Positions 1 to 11,047 of a stretch of DNA of 54,236 nt are shown in pieces (within the stretch, counting starts at the first letter, position 1; each line of letters starts with the position of its first letter). The notes below the pieces were generated by a model, which did not search any database, was not told the origin of the DNA, and saw nothing but the letters and a program-made list of their open reading frames with translations. The DNA comes from an uncultured Actinomycetes bacterium. GTDB lineage: Bacteria; Actinomycetota; Thermoleophilia; RBG-16-64-13. The DNA lies in the NCBI GenBank assembly GCA_903873715.1, contig CAIQPS010000110.1, positions 1 to 54,236 of the forward strand. The letters are read 5' to 3'. The position numbers were made by a program, and so were the translations under genes.

Positions 1-1934
1 AGCTGCGCATCCCCGCCGACGACGCTCACGCGGTCGCCACCGCCTACCGGGCCATCGCCGGCCGGGCCGGCGCCGCGCTGGAAGGCGTGCTGGTGGAGGA
101 GATGCTGGACGGCAACCGGGAACTCCTCGTGGGGCTCAAGCGGGACCCGGTCTTCGGCCCGGTCGTCGCCTTCGGCCTGGGCGGCATCATGACCGAGGTG
201 TTGGGCGATGTCGCGCTCGCTGTGGTCCCCCTCAGCGAGCGCGACATCGCCGAGCTCCCCGATATGGTGCGGGCCAAGAAGCTCCTCGGCCCCTTCCGGG
301 GCTCTCCGCCCGTGGACCGGACACTGCTCGCGGCTGCCATCGAGGCCATCGGGCGCATCGCCACCGACTTCCCCGAGGTGGCGGAGATCGACATCAACCC
401 GTTGATGGTCGCGGGCGACCGGCCGGTGGCCGCTGACGCCCTGGTGATCCTGGACGCGGCTGTGGCGGCCGGGTCCGCCAAGGCTGCCGCCCAGGCCGCA
501 CCCGACCTGAGGGCCGTCTTCGTGCCCGAGTCGGTCGCCATCATCGGTGCGGGCGACGACGTCCGGAAGTGGGGCGGTTCCGCTCTTCGCAACATCCTGG
601 ACGGGGGATACTCCGGCCGCATCTATCCGGTGAACCCGAAGGGCGGGGTGTTCTTTGGCATCCAAGCGTACTCGAGCCTGCTCGACCTTCCGGAAGCTCC
701 GGACCTCGTGCTGCTCGCCGTCGGCGGGGCGCAGGTCAAGGGCGTGCTGGAAGACGCCGCCACCCGTGGCGCCAAGGCCGCCGTCGTGCTGACTGCGGGC
801 TTCTCGGAGACGGGCTCGGAGGGCGCGGCGCAAGAGCGTGAGATCCTCCGGGTCGCCGCCGACGCGGGTATCACCCTCATCGGGCCGAACTGCATGGGCC
901 TGCTTTCCAACGAAGCCCGTCTGCACGGTACGGGGTTGGTCGCCCTGCATCCGCCGGTGGGCAAGCTCAGTTTCGTCTCCCAGTCGGGCAGTATGGGCCC
1001 GACGGTCATCAACATGTGCCAACGCCGGGACATCGGCCTGGACAAGTTCATCAGCGTGGGCAACGAGGCCATGGTCAGCGCTTTCGACGTCATGGACTAT
1101 CTGCGCGAAGACCCGCACACCGACTGCGTGATGCTCTATCTCGAGGGCATCGACGACGGCAGGCATTTCCTCGAGGCCGCGAAACGGACCACGGCCGTCA
1201 AGCCTGTGGTCGTCCTGCGGGGCGGTCTCACCGAGGCAGGCGGACAGGCGGCCGCGTCCCACACGGGCGCTCTCGCCGGCTCCGCCGCCGTGTACCGGGC
1301 CGCCGCCCGCCAGGCTGGGGTCGTGACCTGCGGAACCACTCAGGACCTCGTTGATGTGGGCGCCTGCTTGGCGCAACTGCCACTGCCCCGCGGACGCCGT
1401 GTGGCGGTCATCACCAACGGCGGGGGACCGGGAGTCCTCGGCGCCGACGAAGTGGCGCTCAACGGTCTGACCCTCGCGCCCCTGGACCCAGCGCTCATCG
1501 CCGCGCTGGACGAGGTGCTGCCCCCGTTCTGGAGCAAGCGCAACCCGCTGGACCTGGTGGCTGCCGGTTTCGGGGAGAACGGCTTCAAGGCGCTGGAGTT
1601 GGTCGTCCGGTCGGAGACGGTGGACGCCGTGATGTTCCTCAACTTCCTCGGCGTGCCCGCTGCCTCTGAGACCAGGCCGCGCTTCGCGAGCGGAGAGTTC
1701 GATGGCTTCTCGGCGATGGAACTCACCATGCTCCAGAAGACCGCCGAACTGATGGCCGAGACGGGTAAGCCCGTCATCCACGTGCCGGACACGCCGGTGC
1801 ACGGGGAGATCGCGCGGGCCGCGGCCTACACCCCGGTGGTGCTGGGCTCGCCGCGCGCGGCCGCGCAGGCACTCTCGCACATGGCTTGGTATGCGGAGTA
1901 CAGGCGTGCTCTCGCCCAGACGAAGGACCTTTGA
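1..1934 (+). CDS. ADP-forming acyl-CoA synthetase (acetate--CoA ligase family), 5' end outside window
   Basis: The reading frame is open from the first bases, so the gene begins upstream. About 643 residues are visible. The visible order is the end of an ATP-grasp (beta-type) domain, then a CoA-binding Rossmann domain (from about base 520), then a ligase domain with the active-site His motif SHTGALAG (bases about 1257-1280). It closely parallels the full-length paralogue at 11961-14111, which fixes the missing N-terminus as the start of the ATP-grasp domain. The family converts an acyl-CoA, ADP and phosphate into free acid, CoA and ATP in the cytoplasm. The beta-alpha domain order is the reverse of the usual alpha-beta single-chain enzymes. 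The substrate is unknown. The importer genes that follow suggest activation or release of an imported organic acid. Confidence 0.9.
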   Translation, partial: LRIPADDAHAVATAYRAIAGRAGAALEGVLVEEMLDGNRELLVGLKRDPVFGPVVAFGLGGIMTEVLGDVALAVVPLSERDIAELPDMVRAKKLLGPFRGSPPVDRTLLAAAIEAIGRIATDFPEVAEIDINPLMVAGDRPVAADALVILDAAVAAGSAKAAAQAAPDLRAVFVPESVAIIGAGDDVRKWGGSALRNILDGGYSGRIYPVNPKGGVFFGIQAYSSLLDLPEAPDLVLLAVGGAQVKGVLEDAATRGAKAAVVLTAGFSETGSEGAAQEREILRVAADAGITLIGPNCMGLLSNEARLHGTGLVALHPPVGKLSFVSQSGSMGPTVINMCQRRDIGLDKFISVGNEAMVSAFDVMDYLREDPHTDCVMLYLEGIDDGRHFLEAAKRTTAVKPVVVLRGGLTEAGGQAAASHTGALAGSAAVYRAAARQAGVVTCGTTQDLVDVGACLAQLPLPRGRRVAVITNGGGPGVLGADEVALNGLTLAPLDPALIAALDEVLPPFWSKRNPLDLVAAGFGENGFKALELVVRSETVDAVMFLNFLGVPAASETRPRFASGEFDGFSAMELTMLQKTAELMAETGKPVIHVPDTPVHGEIARAAAYTPVVLGSPRAAAQALSHMAWYAEYRRALAQTKDL

Positions 1935-2243
1935 TGAGCGGAGGACGCGAGAAGGCTGGTATGCTGGGCGGAAGGGCTGGTCTCTTCAGGGCCGAACTCC
2001 TTGACACCCATGGTTCAAAGGCATATTGTATTTTCCAATCTCAGTCTGTCCACAACCAGGACAGGTTTGACTCTACGCTCGCTAACGTAGAGAAGAGGTC
2101 CTATAGTGGGCCTCGGCGCGCACACGGTGCGCGGGCACAGGGATACGGGACGCAAAGGGGGCATTTCTTGAGCGACTGCGGTGTCGCCGTCAATTCGGCG
2201 CATGCAGCCCGGTATGGCCGGGCAGACGAGGGGGCGGTGAGCA
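1935..2243 (+). other. 309-bp intergenic leader of importer 1 with several hairpins
   Basis: I see no convincing gene here. It holds a promoter (2001-2029) followed by a run of inverted repeats: CTGTCC/GGACAG (2046-2051/2059-2064), CTCTACG/CGTAGAG (2071-2077/2086-2092), CGCGCA/TGCGCG (2117-2122/2128-2133) and GCCCGG/CCGGGC (2207-2212/2218-2223). Base composition around 2000-2110 is less GC-rich than the flanking genes. With a start near 2036 the livH mRNA would have a leader of about 200 nt, long enough for RNA-based control. I do not recognise a known riboswitch. Confidence 0.45.
2001..2029 (+). promoter_or_regulatory. Sigma70-type promoter for importer 1
   Basis: A perfect -35 hexamer TTGACA (2001-2006) and TATTGT (2024-2029) are separated by 17 bp. 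It lies in the gap upstream of livH and reads in its direction. The predicted start is near 2036. Confidence 0.6.
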
Positions 2244-3124
2244 ATGGATAAGTGGCTCCAGCTCCTCGTCACGGGCATCACGATGGGTTCTGTCTATGCG
2301 GTGATCGCCCTCGGTTTCGTGACCATCTACCGGTCGTCCCGCATCGTCAACATGGCGCAGGGTAGCTTCGTCATGTTCGGCGGGTTCTTCGCGTTCTCCA
2401 TGTTCTCGGAACTCGGGCTCCCGTACTGGCTGTCCGCGATCATCGGGGTGATCCTGGTGGTCGTCCTCGCAGTGCTCATGTGGCTCGTGGTCCTCAAGCC
2501 GGTGCTCAAGATCTCCTTGGCCCCGATGATCCTCCTGACCGTGGCCCTCAGCCTGCTTTTCGAAAACCTGTCCCTCGTCAAATACGGGGGCTACACCAAG
2601 ACTCTGCCTGCCTTCGGCGGCGACCATACCTTCCAGATCGGGGGCGTGTTCATCACCGCGCAGAGCCTGTACATCATCGGCATCGTCATCGTGATGCTGG
2701 TGGCTCTCTACTTCTTGAACAACCGGACCGTCGTCGGCAAGCGCATGACGGCCACCGCCACCAACCCCATGGCGGCCAGCCTCTCCGGCATCAACGTCAC
2801 GAAGATGATCAGCATCTCGTTCATCATCAGCGCGGCCATCGGTGCCATCGGTGGTGTAGCCATCTCCAGCTACGTGGGCGGCATCACCTACGCCTATGGT
2901 GGCATGTACGGGATGATGGGCTTCATCGCAGCCGTGCTCGGCGGCTGGGGCTCCAGCTCCGGCGCAGTCGTGGGCGGTCTCATCCTCGGCATCGCTCAGG
3001 CGCTCTCCACCGGCCTCGTGCCCGCAGGCTACAAGAACGTGGTCGCCTTCATCATCCTGCTGATCGTGGTCTACTTCAGGCCGCAGGGGCTGCTCGGCAA
3101 GAGCGTCCCGGAAGGTGAGGCCTG

Positions 3125-3125
<1 letters not shown>
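2244..3125 (+). CDS. livH: Branched-chain amino acid ABC importer permease LivH
   Basis: A 293-residue, very hydrophobic membrane protein with about eight helices. It has the LivH-type N-terminus (GSVYAVIALGFVTIYRSSRI...NMAQGSF) and the conserved cytoplasmic loop around residue 170 (GKRMTATATNP..A...GIN). It is one of the two permeases of a HAAT-family importer. The ATG follows a purine-rich GAGGGGG at 2228-2234. Its stop overlaps the next start (TGATG, 3123-3127), so it is translationally coupled to the LivM-LivG-LivF fusion. The receptor gene follows at 5902. Sequence similarity to importer 2 LivH (33387-34247) is low, so the two importers are not a recent duplication. Confidence 0.93.
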
Positions 3126-5830
<2,705 letters not shown>

Positions 5831-5901
5831 GGGCGCAGCGCGGTCGTTTTCGCATAAGGCAGCACAGGGGCAACAAGCAGTTTCACAAGGAGGAGGTTGT
5901 A

Positions 5902-7284
5902 ATGAAGAAAGGGTACTGGATGGCCTTGGCGCTCGTCCTGGTGCTCGCTCTCGGTGTGTTCGCCGCCGCTTGCGGTGGCAGCACTGAGACCACCACCACG
6001 GCGGCCACCACGGCGACCACCGCGGCTCCGGCCACGGATACCACCGCGGCTCCGGCCACGGATACCACCGCGGCTCCGGCTACGGACACCACCGCGGCCA
6101 ACACCACGCCGATCAAGATCGGTATCGCGATCTCTCTGACCGGCGACTCTGCCGCTCCGTGCGCGCAGATCAAGCAGGGCTTCGACACCGAAGCCAAATT
6201 CGTCAACGCCAATGGTGGCATCAACGGCCGCCAGGTAGAGCTCGTGTATGTTGACGACCAGTCCAAGATGGACACCGCGACCGCTGCCGTCCAGCAGCTC
6301 GTCGACCAGAAAGTGGACGTCGTGATCGGCCCGTTCCCGCAGTGGACCCAGGCCCCGACCCGCGACATCACCCAGAACGCCAAGATCCTGCACGTCGCCT
6401 TCGGTCCGCCGCTCCTCTCCGAGCTGAACACCGATCAGAGCGCGTGGCCGTATTACTTCATGCCGGCTACCGGCGCTGACGGCTGCGCCGACGCGTATGT
6501 CCGTGAGATGCAGGCCGACGGCAAGAAGAACGTGCTCGCCATCGGCGACCAGATGGTCATCAGCCAGGAAGAGCTGAAGATCACCGACGCCGTGCTCAAC
6601 CAGCTCGGCATCAAATGCACCCTGATGAGCGACTCCTGGGGCCTCGGCGAGACCGACGTCACCCCGATCGCCAACAAGATCGCCGCCAAGGCCAAAGAGA
6701 TCCAGCCGGACGCCATCCTCCTGGGGAGCAACCCGGTGCACGTCAACCAGATGACCAAGATCCTGCGTAGCCTGGGCATCACCGCCCCGATCTACAACCA
6801 GGGCTCTGGTTCCCATCCGCTGGTCATCTTCGCTCCGGCCGGCAACGATCCCAAGAACGTCGCGGGCGACTTCGCCTTCGGCCCGGCCATCGTCGACCCG
6901 ACCCAGGTTCCCGATACCTACAAGGCCAAAGCCGACCTCGTCGCGTTCGTCGAGCGTTGGAAAGCCGGCGACGGCGCCAAAGAGCCGTTCGCCAGCCTGT
7001 TCCTGGGCTTCGCGTACGACACCTTCCACCTTGCTGAAGCCGCCATCAAGACCGCTGCGGACCAGACCCCCGAGGGCTGGGCTGCCGCTATGACCAAGGT
7101 CGATTGGTGGGGCGCTCAGGGCCACTACGTCTTCTCGAACACCGACCACGTCGGTGGCCACGGTGGCTTCTTCCAGTGGCAGTACACCGCCGAGGGTGGC
7201 TTCAAGTTCGTTCGCGACCTGAACGCCATGACCGATCCGGTCAACCTCCCCGAAGTCACCGCTGCTGTGAAGGCTGCCAAATAA
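5902..7284 (+). CDS. Branched-chain amino acid-type ABC receptor lipoprotein
   Basis: A 460-residue solute-binding protein of the Peripla_BP_6 (LivJ/K) type. Lys-Lys then a hydrophobic signal ends in a lipobox with lipidated Cys at residue 24 (GVFAAAC). A Thr/Ala/Pro linker of about 45 residues with tandem repeats follows, then the binding domain starting KIGIAISLTGDSA. It would be lipid-anchored on the outer face of the membrane and feed ligand to LivH and the LivMGF fusion encoded just upstream. A strong ribosome site (AAGGAGGAGG, about 5887-5896) precedes the ATG. A strong terminator follows at 7333. The actual ligand may be an amino acid, an amide or an aromatic acid. Confidence 0.92.
   Translation: MKKGYWMALALVLVLALGVFAAACGGSTETTTTAATTATTAAPATDTTAAPATDTTAAPATDTTAANTTPIKIGIAISLTGDSAAPCAQIKQGFDTEAKFVNANGGINGRQVELVYVDDQSKMDTATAAVQQLVDQKVDVVIGPFPQWTQAPTRDITQNAKILHVAFGPPLLSELNTDQSAWPYYFMPATGADGCADAYVREMQADGKKNVLAIGDQMVISQEELKITDAVLNQLGIKCTLMSDSWGLGETDVTPIANKIAAKAKEIQPDAILLGSNPVHVNQMTKILRSLGITAPIYNQGSGSHPLVIFAPAGNDPKNVAGDFAFGPAIVDPTQVPDTYKAKADLVAFVERWKAGDGAKEPFASLFLGFAYDTFHLAEAAIKTAADQTPEGWAAAMTKVDWWGAQGHYVFSNTDHVGGHGGFFQWQYTAEGGFKFVRDLNAMTDPVNLPEVTAAVKAAK
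6022..6093 (+). repeat. Three 24-bp tandem repeats in the receptor linker
   Basis: Units at 6022-6045, 6046-6069 and 6070-6093. The first two are identical and the third differs at two bases. Each encodes AAPATDTT. The unit is a multiple of three, so copy-number change would alter linker length without breaking the frame. It forms part of a flexible tether between the lipid anchor and the binding domain. Confidence 0.85.
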
Positions 7285-7332
7285 GGTAGACCTCCAGCTG
7301 GGAGACCAGCGCAGCGACTCTCAGGTGAGTCC

Positions 7333-7370
7333 GGGGCGGCTCGCGGGAAACCGCGAGCCGCCCCTTTTTT
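7333..7370 (+). terminator. Rho-independent terminator of importer 1
   Basis: A perfect 14-bp GC-rich stem (7333-7346 with 7351-7364), GAAA tetraloop and six T (7365-7370), 48 bp after the receptor stop codon. Confidence 0.92.
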
Positions 7371-7423
7371 GTCCCGATCTGAGTGGCCGCGCGCAGCCAA
7401 CCCGGCCGCGCGCGGGTTCTCGG

Positions 7424-8815
7424 CTACGTCCGGATCCGCCTCCCCAGGAAGAACGACAACGGCAGAGACAGCAGGCAGATGATGGCCGCCACGATGAACG
7501 GCCAGCTGTAGCGTCCCACCGCTTGGAAGACGGCCAGTAGTACGGCGATGCCGAGGGAGTTCCCGAAAGCCCTCGCGGTGCTGTTCACGCCCGACCCGAC
7601 CCCCTTGGACGTCTCGGGCAGCGGGGTGAGGCCCGCCGCAGTCAGCGCGGGCATCGTGAAGCTCATCCCGAATCCCAGGATCGCCTCGCGCCAGGAGATG
7701 TCCCAGAGTGAAGAGCCCTCATCGAGCTGGGCGAGGAGTATGAAGGCCAGTGCGAAGAGGATCGCGCCGAGAGCGGCGAGTTGCCGCGGTCCGATGCGGT
7801 CCACCAGGCGGCCGCTGAACGGCGACAGCACCATGGCCACCGCCGCCATGGGGACGGTCCCGATAGCCGCCCACAGGGCCGAGTAGCCGAGCACGTTGAC
7901 CATGAAGAGGATCAGCAGCAGCATGCCTCCGCCGATCCCGATGCCGCCTATGATCATCATTGCGGTGGAAACCGAAAAAGGTGTGATGCGGAAGAGCCCC
8001 AGCGCCAGCATGGGGCGCGGCGCCCGGCGCTCCCACCAGAGGAACAGCCCGTTCAGCGCCACGGCAGCCACCAGGAGGCCTATCACGGACGCGGACCCCC
8101 ATCCCCAGGAGTCCCCCTGGATGATGGCCAGGATCAGGCACCCGATGGCGGCGCCGGAGAGGACGATCCCGGGAAGGTCGATACCCGCTCCTCCGGCGTC
8201 ACGACGGAACTCGGGCACCACGAAGACCGCGATCCCCACCGCGGCGATGCCTATCGGCACGTTCATGAAGAATATCCAGCGCCAGGACGCGTACTGGATG
8301 AGCACCCCGCCGATGGGCGGGCCGATGATCGCGGCCAACGTCCCCAGGGATCCCCAGAGGCCTGTGGCAAGGCCGTGCTCGCGGGGCGGGAAGGCGCTCA
8401 GCAGGATGATCAGCGATATCGGCACGATGCCCGCGGCGCCGACGGCCTGGCCGATGAGGAACACTATCAGCCACTCCACGTTCGGAGACAGCCCGCACGC
8501 GAGCGAGAACACTGTGAACACGATGAGGGAACCGATGAACACAACCCTCTGTCCGAAGCGCTCGGCGAGGCGGCCCAACGTCAGGAACAGGACGGCTTGG
8601 GCGACGTTGTAGGCGTTGAGCACCCACGAGATCTGGGCGACGGTGGCTGAGAGGCCGGTCATGAGCGTCGGGATGGCGATGTTCACCACCGAGGCGTCCA
8701 GGATGCCCAGGATGAGCCCCGTGGATACCGCTGTCAGCACCAGCCACTTGTGCGGATGGCCGGCGCCCGCCACCCCGGCGGGGGATAGTGCGGCTACTGT
8801 CTCATGAGCCGACAA
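7424..8815 (-). CDS. MFS drug/proton antiporter, DHA2 (EmrB/QacA) type
   Basis: A 463-residue integral membrane protein with alternating hydrophobic segments along its whole length, compatible with 12-14 helices. The MFS loop motif is visible (LNAYNVAQAVLFLTLGRLAERFGQR region, broken here only for description), as is the motif PIGIAAVG. The family exports drugs, antiseptics or metabolites against a proton gradient across the cytoplasmic membrane. The chosen start is a TTG at 8815 that lies inside the 3' end of the nitroreductase gene, so the two genes overlap and are probably cotranscribed. A downstream GTG (about residue 15) is an alternative start. The substrate cannot be inferred. Confidence 0.85.
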   Translation of the reverse strand: MSAHETVAALSPAGVAGAGHPHKWLVLTAVSTGLILGILDASVVNIAIPTLMTGLSATVAQISWVLNAYNVAQAVLFLTLGRLAERFGQRVVFIGSLIVFTVFSLACGLSPNVEWLIVFLIGQAVGAAGIVPISLIILLSAFPPREHGLATGLWGSLGTLAAIIGPPIGGVLIQYASWRWIFFMNVPIGIAAVGIAVFVVPEFRRDAGGAGIDLPGIVLSGAAIGCLILAIIQGDSWGWGSASVIGLLVAAVALNGLFLWWERRAPRPMLALGLFRITPFSVSTAMMIIGGIGIGGGMLLLILFMVNVLGYSALWAAIGTVPMAAVAMVLSPFSGRLVDRIGPRQLAALGAILFALAFILLAQLDEGSSLWDISWREAILGFGMSFTMPALTAAGLTPLPETSKGVGSGVNSTARAFGNSLGIAVLLAVFQAVGRYSWPFIVAAIICLLSLPLSFFLGRRIRT

Positions 8816-9494
8816 AGAAGGCGCGCTCGTCCACGGCGGCGCGCTGGCGAGGGAACTGGTTTATGGGGGCGTCGGGGTCGGGATACCCCAGCGCTATCGC
8901 AACCATGAACACGAGGTCCTCCGACTCGGGGATCAGGGCGCGGAGCAGGTCCGGATGCCGCACGGCGCCGGCCATGATGCAGGTGCCGAGCCCCCGGGCG
9001 TGGGCGGCAAGGGTCAGCGACTGCGCGAACGCGCCGGCGTCGAAGCAGGAGTACGGCACCGAGACACCCCTCGTGGTGCAGACCAGGAGCAGGTGGGGCG
9101 CCCCGAAAAGAGCCGCGCCGGCGAGCGGCCCGGGCACCGGTAGGTCCGCCGCCGTGATCCCGCGCTTCTTCTCCTCTGCCGCGACGTACGAACTGCGCGC
9201 CTGGGCGAGACCGCCCGCTCGGGACTTGTACGGTTCCGGCCAGGAGCCGGGCCCGGGCATCTCGATATCCGGACCGCCGGGCTCCTCGTTCTTGGCGCAC
9301 TCGAGCAGTCCGGCCTTGAGCCTCTCGAGGACGTCACCGGACAGGACGTACACCGAAGTGGATTGCGTGTTCCCCCACGATGGCGCCCACACCGCGTCGG
9401 CGATAGCCTCGCGGATCAGAGCTTCGGGAACGGGTCGAGCAAGATAGCGGCGGATACTCCGTCGCTCTCGGATAGCGGTGCTGAGATCTTCCAC
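8802..9494 (-). CDS. Nitroreductase family FMN-dependent oxidoreductase
   Basis: The N-terminus ERRSIRRYLARPVPEALIREAIADA and the following SWGNTQ segment are the FMN-binding hallmark of the nitroreductase fold. With the GTG start at 9494 the protein is 230 residues, normal for the family. The frame stays open further upstream, but that stretch overlaps the divergent SDR promoter region and has no family similarity, so I prefer 9494. The family reduces nitro groups, quinones or enones using NAD(P)H in the cytoplasm. It ends within the start region of the MFS gene (overlap about 14 bp), which suggests a detoxification pair. The electron acceptor is unknown. Confidence 0.83.
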   Translation of the reverse strand: MEDLSTAIRERRSIRRYLARPVPEALIREAIADAVWAPSWGNTQSTSVYVLSGDVLERLKAGLLECAKNEEPGGPDIEMPGPGSWPEPYKSRAGGLAQARSSYVAAEEKKRGITAADLPVPGPLAGAALFGAPHLLLVCTTRGVSVPYSCFDAGAFAQSLTLAAHARGLGTCIMAGAVRHPDLLRALIPESEDLVFMVAIALGYPDPDAPINQFPRQRAAVDERAFFVGS

Positions 9495-9609
9495 GTCGGC
9501 CCCCCCGGCTGGAGATTTCTGTTGCGTGCCTATAGTACCCGCTCCGGCCAGAATACCTGCTAGTATGGGCGTTGCACAATGGATAAACCACATAACCAAG
9601 GAGTCGGCG

Positions 9610-10377
9610 ATGGCCGGTAGGCTCAACGGTAAGGTAGCGGTCGTGACTGGTGCCGGCGGACTCGGCATCGGCCAGGGCTGCGCGCTCATGTTCGCCAGGG
9701 AAGGCGCCCACGTGGTCGGGTGCGACATCAACAAGGCCGCCGCGGACGAGACTCTCGCGATCGCCAAGGCGGAAGGTCTCTCCTATGAGAGCTACATCGC
9801 CGACCTTACCGATCCGGCCGCCAGTGACGCTCTCATGCAGTATGCCGTCGACACTTTCGGCGCTCTGCACATCCTCGTCACTGCCGCGGCGTTCGTGGAG
9901 TTCGCGCCCATCGAGGAGTTCGACTACGAGAAGCACTGGAAGCGCACGCTCCAGGGCGAGCTCGACCTCGTCTTCCTGCCCTGCAAGGCCGCCTGGAACC
10001 ACATGAAGGCCAGCGGCGGCGGTTCCATCATCAACTTCGCCTCGGCGAACGCCTACGTGTCGCTCCCGAGCGGCGCTCTGGCCCACTGCGCCACCAAGGG
10101 CGGCGTGCTCGCCATGACCCGGCAGCTGGCTTCCGAGGGCGCACCGCATCACATCCGCGCCAACACCATCTCGCCCGCCCTCATCGTGACCTCTCACACC
10201 AAGGAGCGCCTGGACCACGAGCCCGGCTTCAAAGAGATGGTCATGAAGTCCATCATGCTCGACCGGCTCGGCCAGCCCGAGGACATCGGCTACTGCGCCA
10301 CCTACCTCGCCTCGGACGAATCCAGCTGGGTCACCGGTGCGGACATCCGGGTGGACGGGGGCGCGACCGCTTTCTAA
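9610..10377 (+). CDS. SDR-family oxidoreductase with His in place of the catalytic Tyr
   Basis: A 255-residue short-chain dehydrogenase/reductase. It has a Rossmann dinucleotide motif (GAGGLGIGQG, residues 14-23), an acidic residue after beta-2 (CDIN, NAD preference likely), and a C-terminal RVDGGATAF typical of the classical group. Ser145 is present, and Lys163 is present, but the YxxxK Tyr is His159 (HCATK). The codon is CAC, so this is not an ambiguous read. The paralogue at 21609-22421 keeps Tyr in the same column. Such a change usually alters or abolishes ordinary dehydrogenase chemistry. A good ribosome site AAGGAG (9598-9603) precedes the ATG. The DUF3237 gene follows 89 bp downstream, probably in the same operon. 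Confidence 0.9.
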   Translation: MAGRLNGKVAVVTGAGGLGIGQGCALMFAREGAHVVGCDINKAAADETLAIAKAEGLSYESYIADLTDPAASDALMQYAVDTFGALHILVTAAAFVEFAPIEEFDYEKHWKRTLQGELDLVFLPCKAAWNHMKASGGGSIINFASANAYVSLPSGALAHCATKGGVLAMTRQLASEGAPHHIRANTISPALIVTSHTKERLDHEPGFKEMVMKSIMLDRLGQPEDIGYCATYLASDESSWVTGADIRVDGGATAF

Positions 10378-10419
10378 CCCCGGTGGTGTTCGGGGCGCAG
10401 GCGACTATTGGACGCAAGA

Positions 10420-10445
10420 GCGGCCGCTCCTTCGGGGGCGGCCGC
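10420..10445 (+). other. Intercistronic hairpin with UUCG tetraloop
   Basis: An 11-bp stem (10420-10430 with 10435-10445; one G-T pair) closed by C(TTCG)G, an exceptionally stable tetraloop. It sits between the SDR and DUF3237 genes, 21 bp before the latter's start. No T tract follows, so it is more likely an mRNA processing or stability element than a terminator. Confidence 0.55.
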
Positions 10446-10466
10446 CTGACTTCACAGGAGGTTACG

Positions 10467-10940
10467 ATGGACCTCGAGCGGATGCCGCTCAAGAGCGAGT
10501 TCCTGTACAGGGCTCATGTGGATGTCGAGGAGTTCTACGACGTCGGCGAGACCTTCAGGGGCCACAGGCAGATCGTCAAGGTCAAGGGCGGCTGGTTCGA
10601 AGGGCCCAGGGTCAAGGGTGACATCCTGCCGGGCACCGGAGACTGGTTCATCGTACGGCCGGGCGGGGTAGCCGAAGGTGACGTCCGCGATACATACCGC
10701 ACGCACGACGGTCATATCATCTACGTGAGCTACCGCGGGATCATCAATGCCTCTCAGACCGTCTGGGACCGTCTGGGCCGCGGCGAGGACGTTCCCTACA
10801 CCGACTACTATGCCCGCATGCAGCCGATGTACGAGACCGCGACCGGCAACCCATACGAATGGCTCAACAACGTGTTGGCGGTGAGCGTGGGTAAGCAGGA
10901 AGCGCTCGGCATCACCTACGACGTCTACCAGATCCTCTGA
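10467..10940 (+). CDS. DUF3237 domain protein
   Basis: A 157-residue soluble protein. Its pattern (GGWFEGPRVKGDILPGTGDWFIVRPGGV, then D.R.TYRTHDGHIIYVSYRG) matches the DUF3237 beta-barrel family, which occurs as a single-domain protein of about this size. No catalytic function is established. Members often sit in catabolic clusters for aromatic or cyclic compounds next to SDR enzymes, as here. A strong ribosome site (CAGGAGG, about 10455-10461) fixes the ATG at 10467. There is no signal peptide or membrane segment, so it is cytoplasmic. Confidence 0.83.
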   Translation: MDLERMPLKSEFLYRAHVDVEEFYDVGETFRGHRQIVKVKGGWFEGPRVKGDILPGTGDWFIVRPGGVAEGDVRDTYRTHDGHIIYVSYRGIINASQTVWDRLGRGEDVPYTDYYARMQPMYETATGNPYEWLNNVLAVSVGKQEALGITYDVYQIL

Positions 10941-10946
10941 GCCGGT

Positions 10947-10966
10947 GGGCGCCCGGTGTGGCGCCC
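10947..10966 (+). terminator. Weak hairpin between convergent genes
   Basis: GGGCGCC/GGCGCCC (10947-10953/10960-10966) with a 6-nt loop, six bases after the DUF3237 stop. It is followed by CTCTC rather than a T tract, so termination efficiency is doubtful. Confidence 0.35.
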
Positions 10967-11047
10967 CTCTCGGAACCTGCGGGGTGAGCGGCGCGGCCAA
11001 GGGCAGTGCCGCCGCCCGGCTGCAGGTCTAACAGGCCAGGCGCAGGC

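Noticed and set aside
1934-2251. A frame starting at an ATG that overlaps the synthetase stop (TGATG) and running to 2251
   Set aside because: It crosses a near-consensus promoter and several hairpins, its middle has non-coding composition, it overlaps the livH start and it resembles no family.
10040-10090. Loss of the catalytic Ser as well as Tyr in the SDR at 9610
   Set aside because: Aligning residue by residue with the SDR at 21609 places Ser145 in the catalytic Ser column. Only the Tyr is changed.
10420-10445. Terminator after the SDR gene
   Set aside because: The hairpin has no T tract and lies within an apparent operon.
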